Below are positions 57,019-64,000 of a stretch of DNA of 64,000 nt, piece after piece. The notes beneath the pieces were generated by a model. That model saw only the letters and a program-made list of their open reading frames with translations, had not been told where the DNA came from and searched no databases. This DNA comes from Mesorhizobium sp. AR10 (GTDB taxonomy: Bacteria; Pseudomonadota; Alphaproteobacteria; Rhizobiales; Rhizobiaceae), in the NCBI RefSeq assembly GCF_024746795.1, contig NZ_CP080524.1:4442001-4506000 (forward strand), read 5' to 3'. Each line of letters starts with the position of its first letter. Positions within the stretch are counted from its first letter, which is position 1. The position numbers and the translations under genes were made by a program.

Positions 57019-57768
57019 CTACTCTGCCTCACGCCCCATGCGGCGCGCAGTGTAGCGCTCGATCGCCGACAGTCCGTCATAGATCAGCACCGCAAGGGCG
57101 GCGACGATCAGCCCGCCCTGCAGCACAAAGGCGAGGTTGTTCGACAGCAAGCCGGCGATGATCACCTCACCCAAAGTCTTGGCCGCCACGGTCGAGCCGA
57201 TGGTCGCGGTGGCGAGGCTGATGACAACCGACAAACGGATGCCGCCCAAAATGATCGGCGCGCTGAGCGGCAATTCGACCTTGACCAGCCTTTGCCAGCC
57301 GGTCATGCCGGCGCCGCGCGCCGCCTCGACCACATTCCCGGGCAGCGTCGTCAGCCCGGTCAGCGCATTCTCGAAGATCGGCAGCAGGCCGTAGAGAAAC
57401 AGCGCAATCAGCGTCGGCTTCTCGCCGAAGCCGACGGCCGGCACCGCCAGCGCCAGCACCGCCACCGGCGGAAAGGTCTGGCCGATATTGACCAGGCTGC
57501 GCGACAGCGGCAGGAATTCGACACCGGCCGGCCTGGTGACCAGGATAGCGAGCGCCACGGCGACGATGGTGGCGGCCACCGTGGCGATCAGCACGGTCCG
57601 CAGATGCAGCAGCGTCAGCGTCAGCAGGCTGCCCTGATTGTAGATTACCGGCGCGTTGTTCTCGGTCAGCGGCTTCAGCAGCGGCTCGAACCAGCCGGGA
57701 TTGGTGACGAAGGCGACGAGCAGCACCACCAGGGCAAGCCTGAGCAGCGATGGAAGCCAGGCTTTCAT
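57019..57768 (-). CDS. yehW: OsmU-type osmoprotectant permease YehW
   Basis: A 249-residue permease, last gene of the operon. Five to six helices with the coupling loop NVVEAARGAGMTGWQRLVKV near residue 140; related to the betaine/OpuC permeases. E. coli YehW has 243 residues. It overlaps yehX by 4 bases. Symbols here follow the identical E. coli gene order. Confidence 0.88.
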   Translation of the reverse strand: MKAWLPSLLRLALVVLLVAFVTNPGWFEPLLKPLTENNAPVIYNQGSLLTLTLLHLRTVLIATVAATIVAVALAILVTRPAGVEFLPLSRSLVNIGQTFPPVAVLALAVPAVGFGEKPTLIALFLYGLLPIFENALTGLTTLPGNVVEAARGAGMTGWQRLVKVELPLSAPIILGGIRLSVVISLATATIGSTVAAKTLGEVIIAGLLSNNLAFVLQGGLIVAALAVLIYDGLSAIERYTARRMGREAE

Positions 57769-58703
57769 GCCGGCCTCGCCGCGCGTTTGACCAGCCCGTC
57801 AACCGTGACGCGGCCAAGCGGCTTGCCGTCCGCGCCTTTGACCGGTAGCGCCGGACGGCCAGACCACAGGAGTTCGGCCAGCGCGTCGCGCTGGCTGGCA
57901 TCGCCGGGGATGGCTTCACCCTCGGCGGTGCCCTTTTCCACGGCATCGCGTACCCGGCCGAGCGACAGCAGCCTGAACGGCTTTTCGGCGGCGCCGACCA
58001 GGGTTTCGACAAAGGCGCTGGCCGGCCGCGCCAGGATTTCGGCGGGCCTGGCATATTGCACCAGCTTGCCGGCATCCATCACGGCGATCTTGTCGCCCAT
58101 ATGCACGGCCTCTTCCATGTCGTGAGTGACGAGGATGATGGTGGTGCCGAAGCGCTTCTGGATCGCCAGCAGATCCTCCTGCGCCTTGTTGCGGATGATC
58201 GGGTCGAGCGCTCCGAACGGCTCGTCCATCAGCAACACGTTCGGTTCGGCCGCGAGCGCGCGGGCGACGCCGACGCGCTGCTGTTGGCCGCCGGAAAGTT
58301 CGTGCGGATAGCGTGGCCCGAAGGCCTGGGGATCGAGCTGGTAGAGCGTCATCAACTCATCGACGCGGGCCTTGATGCGGTCCGCACTCCAGCCAAGCAG
58401 CACCGGAACGGTGGCGATATTCTGCGCCACGGTGCGATGCGGGAACAGGCCGTGGCCTTGGATGGCGTAACCGATGCTGCGGCGCAGCTCGTAGCCCGGC
58501 AGCGAGCGGTTGTCGGCGCCGTCGAGCTTTATCACGCCCGAGGTCGGCTCGACCAGCCGGTTGATCATGCGCAGCAGCGTCGTCTTGCCCGAGCCGGAGG
58601 TGCCGACGATGACGCAAACCGTGCGCGGCTCGATCACCATCGACACGTCGTCGACCACCGTCGTTGCGTCATAGCGCTTGGTAATGCCTTCGATCTCGAT
58701 CAT
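57765..58703 (-). CDS. yehX: OsmU-type osmoprotectant ATPase YehX
   Basis: A 312-residue ATPase. Walker A GTSGSGKTT, signature LSGGQQQRVGVARAL, Walker B VLLMDEPFGALDP, switch His in LVTHDMEEAV. The C-terminal about 70 residues are a shortened CBS-like region (ALPVKGADGKPLGRVTVDGL), which in OpuC-type importers senses ionic strength. Overlaps the genes on both sides by 4 bases. Confidence 0.92.
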   Translation of the reverse strand: MIEIEGITKRYDATTVVDDVSMVIEPRTVCVIVGTSGSGKTTLLRMINRLVEPTSGVIKLDGADNRSLPGYELRRSIGYAIQGHGLFPHRTVAQNIATVPVLLGWSADRIKARVDELMTLYQLDPQAFGPRYPHELSGGQQQRVGVARALAAEPNVLLMDEPFGALDPIIRNKAQEDLLAIQKRFGTTIILVTHDMEEAVHMGDKIAVMDAGKLVQYARPAEILARPASAFVETLVGAAEKPFRLLSLGRVRDAVEKGTAEGEAIPGDASQRDALAELLWSGRPALPVKGADGKPLGRVTVDGLVKRAARPA

Positions 58704-59863
58704 GCGGGTTCAGCCCTGCGTTTGGTCGTCGTCATTTCGATCACCGCGTCGAGGATGATGGCGGCGGCAAAGGCCAGCGCCACCGTCGGCACCGCGCCGA
58801 GCAGCACCAGGTCCATCGCCGTCTGGCCGACGCCCTGGAACACGAACACGCCGAAGCCGCCGCCGCCGATCAGCGCGGCAATGGTGGCGAGGCCGATATT
58901 CTGCACCAAAACGATGCGGATGCCGGTGAGGATCACCGGGAAGGCCAGCGGAAACTCGACGCCGAACAGGCGCTGGCGGTCGGTCATGCCCATGCCGCGC
59001 GCGGCGTCATTGGCGGCACGCGGCACGCCGGCAAGGCCGACCACGGTGTTGGCCACCACCGGCAGCAGCGAATAGAGGAACAAAGCGACGAAAGCGGGCG
59101 CCGTACCGATGCCGCGAATGCCGAGGGCGGCGGCTCCCGGCACATGGGTGGCGACCCAGCCGAGCGGCGCGATCAGCAGGCCGAACAGCGCGATCGAGGG
59201 AATGGTCTGGATGATGTTCAGCACGTTGAGCACGCCGGCCCGCAATCTTTCGACGCGGTGGCAGAGGATACCGAGCGGCAAGCCGACGATCACCGCCGCT
59301 GCCAGCGAGCCAAGCGCCAGCGTCACATGCTTGGAGCCTTCCGCCCAGAAACTGTCGGCGCGGTTGGCATATTCCTTGAGGATGGAAAGGTTGTCCCAGC
59401 TTCCCGAGATCAAGAGCAGGCCGATGGCCAAAGCCGCGACGACGAGCACGCCGACCCGCGCCCATGGCGACAAGTTCAGCCTTGTCAGCACATCGGCCAG
59501 CAGAAGTGTGACGGCGAAGATGAGCAGCCAGAAGCCCGAGGCCGGCGAGATGCGGGCGAAAGTGTTGCCCTCAGGCGTCAGGAAGCTGCCGGCGACACCG
59601 ATCAGCAACGCCAGTGCCGCGAGCGCAACCACGCTTGCCGCAAGGCGCAGGACGAGCGGCGTTTTCAACAGCGCAATGAGGGCCGCGACGACCACGATCG
59701 CCAGCAGAAGTGGGCTAATTGCCGACGGCAGCGCCTCCAGGATAGAGCGCGCCTCGCCGGGAACGATGCGGTTGGCGCGGAAGGTGGCGAAGGGAGCCAG
59801 GAACGCCGCATAGGCAACGATCGCGGCGATGACCACGCCGAGCTTGTCGAACCGGATGGTCAT
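58700..59863 (-). CDS. yehY: OsmU-type osmoprotectant permease YehY
   Basis: A 387-residue permease with an N-terminal extension of about five extra helices (residues 1-160) before the transport core with coupling loop RAANDAARGMGMTDRQRLF, the same unusual size as E. coli YehY (385). Middle helices LALGSLAAAVIVGLPLGI mark the start of the core. It follows the binding protein after a 264-base gap with a repeat element. Confidence 0.9.
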   Translation of the reverse strand: MTIRFDKLGVVIAAIVAYAAFLAPFATFRANRIVPGEARSILEALPSAISPLLLAIVVVAALIALLKTPLVLRLAASVVALAALALLIGVAGSFLTPEGNTFARISPASGFWLLIFAVTLLLADVLTRLNLSPWARVGVLVVAALAIGLLLISGSWDNLSILKEYANRADSFWAEGSKHVTLALGSLAAAVIVGLPLGILCHRVERLRAGVLNVLNIIQTIPSIALFGLLIAPLGWVATHVPGAAALGIRGIGTAPAFVALFLYSLLPVVANTVVGLAGVPRAANDAARGMGMTDRQRLFGVEFPLAFPVILTGIRIVLVQNIGLATIAALIGGGGFGVFVFQGVGQTAMDLVLLGAVPTVALAFAAAIILDAVIEMTTTKRRAEPA

Positions 59864-59932
59864 GATGCACGCCCGTGCAATCCGACGTACCCTGGGGGAG
59901 ATGCGGCTGCGGGGTTGTTACGTCTGCGCGAG

Positions 59933-60092
59933 GCGCCCCCCTCTGGCCTGCCGGCCATCTCCCCCTCAAGGGGGGAGATCAGATGCCGCGACGGCTTTCG
60001 CCAACTTTCAGCGGTACAAGGTGCGTGCCGTCGCTGACGCTGCCAATCTCCCCCCTTGAGGGGGAGATGGCCGGCAGGCCAGAGGGGGGTGC
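59933..60092. repeat. Inverted-repeat element, 47-bp arms
   Basis: Arms at 59933-59979 and 60046-60092 are inverted copies with one mismatch, spaced by 66 bases. Each arm contains the inner palindrome ATCTCCCCCT/AGGGGGGAGAT. It looks like the CTGCCGGCCATCTCCCCC repeats common in Rhizobiales, here as a head-to-head pair between the binding protein and permease genes. No coding potential. Confidence 0.85.
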
Positions 60093-60127
60093 TTTGCACC
60101 TGCGTCACGATTTCAAACGGGCTGAGG

Positions 60128-61039
60128 CTACTTCAAAAACCCATTCTTCTTCAGGAAGTCTTCGGCGACGCCCTTGACCGGCTCACCGCCGACCTGCACG
60201 CGGCCGTTCAGTTCCTGCAGCGTGACGAGGTCGAGCTTGGCGAAGACCGGCTTCAGCAGCGTCTCGATCTCGGGATGTTCCTTCAGCACCGCCTCGCGGA
60301 TGATCGGCGCCGGCTGGTAGACCGGCTGTACGCCCTTGTCGTCGTCGAGCACGACCAGGCCGGACGGAGCGATGCCGCCATCGGTGCCGTACACCATGGC
60401 GGCGTTGGCGCCGTTGGTCTGGTTCGCCGCTGCGGCGATGGTCGCCGCGGTGTCGCCGCCAGACAGGGTGATCAACTGTTCCGGCTTCAGCGTGAAGCCA
60501 TAGGTGGTCTGGAAAGCCGGCAAGGCGGCAGCCGAATTGACGAATTCGGCCGAGGCCGCCAGCACCACCTGACCGCCGCCGGAGACGTATTTGCCAAAGT
60601 CGGATAACGTGGCCAGCTTGTTGGTCTCGGCGACCTCCTTGCGCAGCGCGATCGCCCAGGTGTTGTTGGCCGGTGACGGCGACAGCCAGACGATCTTGTT
60701 GGCGTCGTAGTCGAGCTTTTTCGCCGCCTCATAGGCTTTCGCTGCATCCTTCCACACCGGATCGTCGGCCTTCTCGAAGAAGAAGGCAGCGTTACCGGTG
60801 TATTCGGGATAGATATCGATCTCGCCGGCGGTGATCGCCTTGCGCACCACCGGTGTGCCACCGAGTTGGATGCGGTCGGTGGTCTTTATGTTGTTGGCGT
60901 TCAGCACCAGTTGAATGATGTTGCCGAGCACGCCGCCCTCGGTGTCGATCTTCGAGGACACCACCACTTGAGCGCTGGCGGAGGCTGCGGTTATGCCGAG
61001 CGCCAGTGCGGCGCCGGTGAGAGCCCTGATTGAAAACAT
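60128..61039 (-). CDS. osmF: Osmoprotectant substrate-binding protein OsmF/YehZ
   Basis: A 303-residue exported binding protein of the OpuAC family. Signal peptide MFSIRALTGAALALGITAASA, then VVVSSKIDTEGGVLGNIIQLVL and ITAGEIDIYPEYTGNAAFFF, which hold ligand-binding Tyr residues, as in glycine-betaine/choline-type binders. ATG 61039 follows AAGGGG. It is first in the operon osmF-yehY-yehX-yehW. Confidence 0.92.
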   Translation of the reverse strand: MFSIRALTGAALALGITAASASAQVVVSSKIDTEGGVLGNIIQLVLNANNIKTTDRIQLGGTPVVRKAITAGEIDIYPEYTGNAAFFFEKADDPVWKDAAKAYEAAKKLDYDANKIVWLSPSPANNTWAIALRKEVAETNKLATLSDFGKYVSGGGQVVLAASAEFVNSAAALPAFQTTYGFTLKPEQLITLSGGDTAATIAAAANQTNGANAAMVYGTDGGIAPSGLVVLDDDKGVQPVYQPAPIIREAVLKEHPEIETLLKPVFAKLDLVTLQELNGRVQVGGEPVKGVAEDFLKKNGFLK

Positions 61040-61196
61040 TGTGAAAACCCCTTGCTGTGAACCGGAATTCGGTGGCCGCATATGAGCATGGCTTCAACGC
61101 CCAGTCGGGGCACACGGTTTCATAAGAAGCGGGATCAGCGCAATAATTTTGTTCCGGCGCGGTAAAATCGGCGCGCCTTGTCCCGACAGCGTGATG

Positions 61197-62417
61197 TCAG
61201 GTGCCCTGGCGCAAGCCCGTCATCTTCAACGCGCCAAGCGCCACGAAGCAGAGCACGGTGACCGGGAAGATGATCCAGTTCAGCATTTCCCAGCCCCAGG
61301 CGTTGTAGACCGCGCCCGACATCAGCGAGGCGAAGGCGACGGAGCCGAACAGGACGAAGTCATGAAAGCCCTGGACCTTGCCCTTTTCCGATGGCCGGTA
61401 GCTGTCGGCGACCATGGCGGTGGCGCCGATGAAAGCGAAATTCCAGCCAAGGCCAAGCAGGATCAACGCCGTCCAGAACTGCCATAGCGCCAGACCGGAC
61501 AGCGCCACCACGGCGCAACCGACAAGCAGGATCAGCCCTGTTGCGACGATCCGTTCGGCGCCGAAGCGGTGGATCAGCGAGCCGGTGAAGAAGCTCGGCG
61601 CAAACATCGCCATGACATGCCAGGAAATGCCGAGCATCGCATCATCCGTCGACAGGCCGCAGCCGACCATGGCCAGCGGCGCACCGGTCATGACGAAGCT
61701 CATCAGCGCGTAGCTGCCGACGGCGCAAAACAGCGCCGCGACGAAGCGCGGCCTGGTGACGATCTCGGCGAGTGGGCGGGCGTCGTTGTCGGTGAATTCC
61801 GCCTTGTCGGTGGTCCTGGCCGGGATGCGCAGGAACGACAGGATGACGGCGCCGACCGCCGCCAGCACCAGGATGGATGCGAACGATCCGGCAAACATCA
61901 CCGGCGCGAACAATTCGCTGGTGAAGATGACGATCTGCGGCCCGAGAATGGCGGTGACGATGCCGCCGGCCAGCACAAAGGAGATGGCTCGAGCCTTGAA
62001 TTCAGGCGGCGCATTGTCGGCAGCGGCGAAACGGAACTGCTGGACGAAAGCGCCGCCGACGCCGAGCACGGCCAGGCCGAAGGCGAACAGCCAGAAGCCG
62101 GCCTGAAACAATGCCAACGTCGCGATCAGCCCGCCGACCGCGGTGATGATCGTGCCGGTCATGAAGCCGCCGCGCTGGCCAAGCCAGCGGATGATTGCCG
62201 CTGCCGGCAGTGCACCGAGCGCCACACCGACGTTGAAGCCGGTGATCGGCGCTGTCGCCAGCGACTTGTCGGCGGCAAGTAGATACTGCCCGGCCAACCC
62301 GCCCACGGAAATGGCGATGGGTGCGGCCGAACCGATTATCGCCTGCGCGGCGGCAAGGATGAATGCCGTTCGGCGTGCTTCCTTGCCGGCCTCGGTGACG
62401 ACGGCCGCGGCCGTCAT
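61197..62417 (-). CDS. MFS transporter (BCD/PUCC-like or YcaD-type)
   Basis: A 406-residue, 12-helix major facilitator of unknown substrate. ATG 62417 ([16 protein letters not shown]) overlaps the nusB stop by 4 bases; the frame extending to 62717 is inside nusB and is rejected. Features: [19 protein letters not shown] between helices 2 and 3, and [17 protein letters not shown] in the last loop. Conserved next to nusB in related genomes is plausible but not checked. Confidence 0.85.
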   Translation of the reverse strand: MTAAAVVTEAGKEARRTAFILAAAQAIIGSAAPIAISVGGLAGQYLLAADKSLATAPITGFNVGVALGALPAAAIIRWLGQRGGFMTGTIITAVGGLIATLALFQAGFWLFAFGLAVLGVGGAFVQQFRFAAADNAPPEFKARAISFVLAGGIVTAILGPQIVIFTSELFAPVMFAGSFASILVLAAVGAVILSFLRIPARTTDKAEFTDNDARPLAEIVTRPRFVAALFCAVGSYALMSFVMTGAPLAMVGCGLSTDDAMLGISWHVMAMFAPSFFTGSLIHRFGAERIVATGLILLVGCAVVALSGLALWQFWTALILLGLGWNFAFIGATAMVADSYRPSEKGKVQGFHDFVLFGSVAFASLMSGAVYNAWGWEMLNWIIFPVTVLCFVALGALKMTGLRQGT

Positions 62418-62914
62418 GAAGCGTCCTTGCCGCGTCCCTCGCCGCGCACCCGGCGCGACACGCGATCGAGTACGGCGTTGACCAGCTTCGGCTCGTCTTC
62501 CTCGTAGAAGGCCTTGGCGATGTCGACATATTCCGAAACGATGACGGCCACCGGCACGTCCTCGCGCTTCATCAATTCGTACACGCCGGCGCGCAATATG
62601 GCGCGCAGCGTCGAATCGAGCCGGGACAGCGGCCAATCCTCGGTCAAAGCCTGGCGAATGATCGGATCGATGTTCTTCTGATTCTCGACGACGCCGGCAA
62701 GAATGGCGCGAAACCATTGCGCGTCGGCCTCGCGATAGAGCGCGCCGTCGACTTCCTTGCCGAGCCGAAAGGCCTCGTATTCGGCGGTGATCTCGAAGAC
62801 GCCGCTGCCGGCGACATCCATCTGGTAGAGCGCCTGCACGGCGGCCAGACGAGCAGCGCCGCGCTTGTTGGCGTGGCGCACCGCAGGCTGGCCGGGCGCA
62901 GCGGGTTCGCTCAC
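62414..62914 (-). CDS. nusB: Transcription antitermination factor NusB
   Basis: A 166-residue all-helical RNA-binding protein that helps ribosomal RNA antitermination with Nus[20 protein letters not shown] is the typical start (ArsR-like ArR motif), [21 protein letters not shown] and [35 protein letters not shown] end (here ending [11 protein letters not shown]). Overlaps ribH by 4 bases. Confidence 0.97.
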   Translation of the reverse strand: MSEPAAPGQPAVRHANKRGAARLAAVQALYQMDVAGSGVFEITAEYEAFRLGKEVDGALYREADAQWFRAILAGVVENQKNIDPIIRQALTEDWPLSRLDSTLRAILRAGVYELMKREDVPVAVIVSEYVDIAKAFYEEDEPKLVNAVLDRVSRRVRGEGRGKDAS

Positions 62915-63405
62915 GATCGCTCTCCCAGCTGCTGCTTGAGGGCGATCATGGTCAGCGCCGCGCGCGCGGCAAAGCCACCCTTGTCGCCTTCCGAACGCTT
63001 GGCGCGCGTCCAGGCCTGCTCGTCATTCTCCGTGGTCAGGATGCCGTTGCCGATGCAGACCGAGTCCTGCACCGACAGATCCATCAGCGCACGGCTGGAT
63101 TCATTGGCGACGATGTCGAAATGATAGGTATCGCCGCGGATGATGGTGCCGAGGGCGACGAATCCGTCATAGCTAGTCCCGCCTTCGGCCATGCCGTCGA
63201 GCGCGAAGGAAATCACCGCGGGGATTTCGAGCGAACCCGGAACGGTGACGATGTCATAGGTCGAGCCCGCTTCATCGAGCGCGCTGGTCGCGCCGTCGAG
63301 CAGCGCGTCGGCAAGATCATCGTGGAAGCGCGCCTCGATGACGAGAAGGTGGGCCTTCTTCTTCGGGCGGATGAACGCTTTGCCGTGTTGGGATGTGCCA
63401 GCCAT
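62911..63405 (-). CDS. ribH: 6,7-dimethyl-8-ribityllumazine synthase
   Basis: A 164-residue enzyme of riboflavin synthesis. [17 protein letters not shown] binds substrate, and His95 in [14 protein letters not shown] is the catalytic base. It forms a pair with riboflavin synthase, 95 bases upstream. A variable N-terminus ([17 protein letters not shown]) is normal. Confidence 0.97.
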   Translation of the reverse strand: MAGTSQHGKAFIRPKKKAHLLVIEARFHDDLADALLDGATSALDEAGSTYDIVTVPGSLEIPAVISFALDGMAEGGTSYDGFVALGTIIRGDTYHFDIVANESSRALMDLSVQDSVCIGNGILTTENDEQAWTRAKRSEGDKGGFAARAALTMIALKQQLGERS

Positions 63406-63500
63406 AGATGTCTCCGGGGATCGCCGGTGACTTAGGCCGAAGCGGCCGCGTTCGCAAGCTTTGTCCGATGTTCAGGCACGGTGTAATTTCCGAGAGTGGC

Positions 63501-64000
63501 TCAAAGGCCCTCTTTGGCTGCCTCGACCAGCCGCGCCGCGTAGCGGGCCATCGTGTCGATCTCGAGGTTGACGCGGTCGCCGACGTCACGCTCGCCCCAG
63601 GTGGTCACGGTCAGCGAGTGATGGATCAACAGCACGTCGAAGCGCGTGCCTTCGACCTTGTTGACGGTGAGCGAGGTGCCGTCGAGCGCGACCGAGCCTT
63701 TGGGCGCGATGAACCTTGCCAGCTCGCGCGGCGCCTCCAGGGTAAAACGCACGGCGTCGCCCTCTTCCTTGCGCGCCACGATCTCTGCCATGCCGTCGAC
63801 ATGGCCCGATACAATGTGGCCGCCGAGTTCGTCACCGATCTTCAGCGCCCGCTCAAGATTTACCCTGGTGCCGGATTTCCAGCCCATGGCTGTCGTCAGC
63901 CTGAGCGCCTCTTCCCAGGCCTCGACCTCGAACCAGCGTGCATTGGCCCCCCTTTCCGGCAGTGCCGTCACCGTCAGGCAAACGCCGCCGCAGGAAATCG
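63501..64000 (-). CDS. ribE: Riboflavin synthase alpha chain, C-terminal part
   Basis: Partial gene; the N-terminus lies beyond the window end. The visible part reads ISCGGVCLTVTALP at its left end (the catalytic CxGVCLTV loop of barrel 1), then the second barrel GHIVSGHVDGMAEI and SVALDGTSLTVNKVEG. It dismutates two lumazine molecules to riboflavin. ribH and nusB follow. Length fits the family once the N-terminal part is added. Confidence 0.93.
   Translation of the reverse strand, partial: ISCGGVCLTVTALPERGANARWFEVEAWEEALRLTTAMGWKSGTRVNLERALKIGDELGGHIVSGHVDGMAEIVARKEEGDAVRFTLEAPRELARFIAPKGSVALDGTSLTVNKVEGTRFDVLLIHHSLTVTTWGERDVGDRVNLEIDTMARYAARLVEAAKEGL

Noticed and set aside
57000..61164. 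Direct repeat GTTCCGGCGCGGTA at 57000-57013 and 61151-61164 flanking the OsmU operon
   Set aside because: A few 14-base repeats are expected by chance in 64 kb of GC-rich DNA; no transposase or target-site feature supports mobility.

Overview
The window looks like chromosomal DNA of a Rhizobiales alphaproteobacterium, most likely Mesorhizobium or a close relative. The evidence is high GC with GC-biased third codon positions, the block clpP-clpX-lon-hupB, the block bamE / CBP3-like chaperone / DUF177 / plsX / fabH / ihfA / merR, a type-2 argC, a potassium-independent proton pyrophosphatase, and intergenic palindromes of the type common in rhizobial genomes. Genus is inferred from gene content only.

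Layout. 0-8.7 kb: a carbohydrate uptake and catabolism locus with a ribokinase-like kinase (cut by the window start), a FucU-type mutarotase, an ABC importer (ATPase divergent from the binding protein and two permeases), a small membrane protein, a creatininase-family protein, a phosphohexuloisomerase-like SIS protein and an aldo/keto reductase. 8.8-14.3 kb: hupB, lon, clpX and clpP, all on the minus strand. 14.6-24.9 kb: mixed metabolic genes, including a cytochrome P450 and a solute-binding-like gene that each carry a single-base frameshift, metY, a CoA-binding protein, an ATPase, a VOC protein, an enoyl-CoA hydratase, a thioesterase and a solo HicB-like protein. 25.0-26.1 kb: rplM-rpsI with a clear promoter and a possible attenuator leader. 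26.1-35.5 kb: LysR/aldo-keto reductase pair with a palindromic operator candidate, DHA2 exporter, glycerophosphodiesterase, acyltransferase, agmatinase, argC, ctaA and a DUF2842 protein.

35.5-45.1 kb is a polysaccharide locus: deacetylase, GNAT/CelD-like acyltransferase, Wzz-type co-polymerase with a degenerate kinase domain, lipoprotein outer-membrane exporter, glycosyltransferase, polyprenyl-phosphate sugar transferase and Wzy/ligase. Its parts list resembles holdfast or unipolar polysaccharide adhesin loci. A tRNA-Pro(GGG) follows, and then about 4 kb (45.3-49.2 kb) made almost entirely of small unassigned genes, several encoding exported proteins, one of them a histidine-rich peptide.

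49.3-54.4 kb is the lipid-synthesis and envelope block (merR, ihfA, fabH, plsX, DUF177, CBP3-like, bamE-like), closed by two strong bidirectional terminators. Next come hppA and a complete OsmU-type osmoprotectant importer in the same gene order as E. coli yehZYXW, interrupted by a 47-bp inverted-repeat element. The window ends with an MFS transporter, nusB, ribH and the 3' part of riboflavin synthase.

The most notable observations are the adhesin-like polysaccharide locus with its dead kinase domain, the small-protein region beside tRNA-Pro, the mutually exclusive hairpins ahead of rplM, the perfect LysR-type operator candidate, and two frameshifts within 3 kb of each other.
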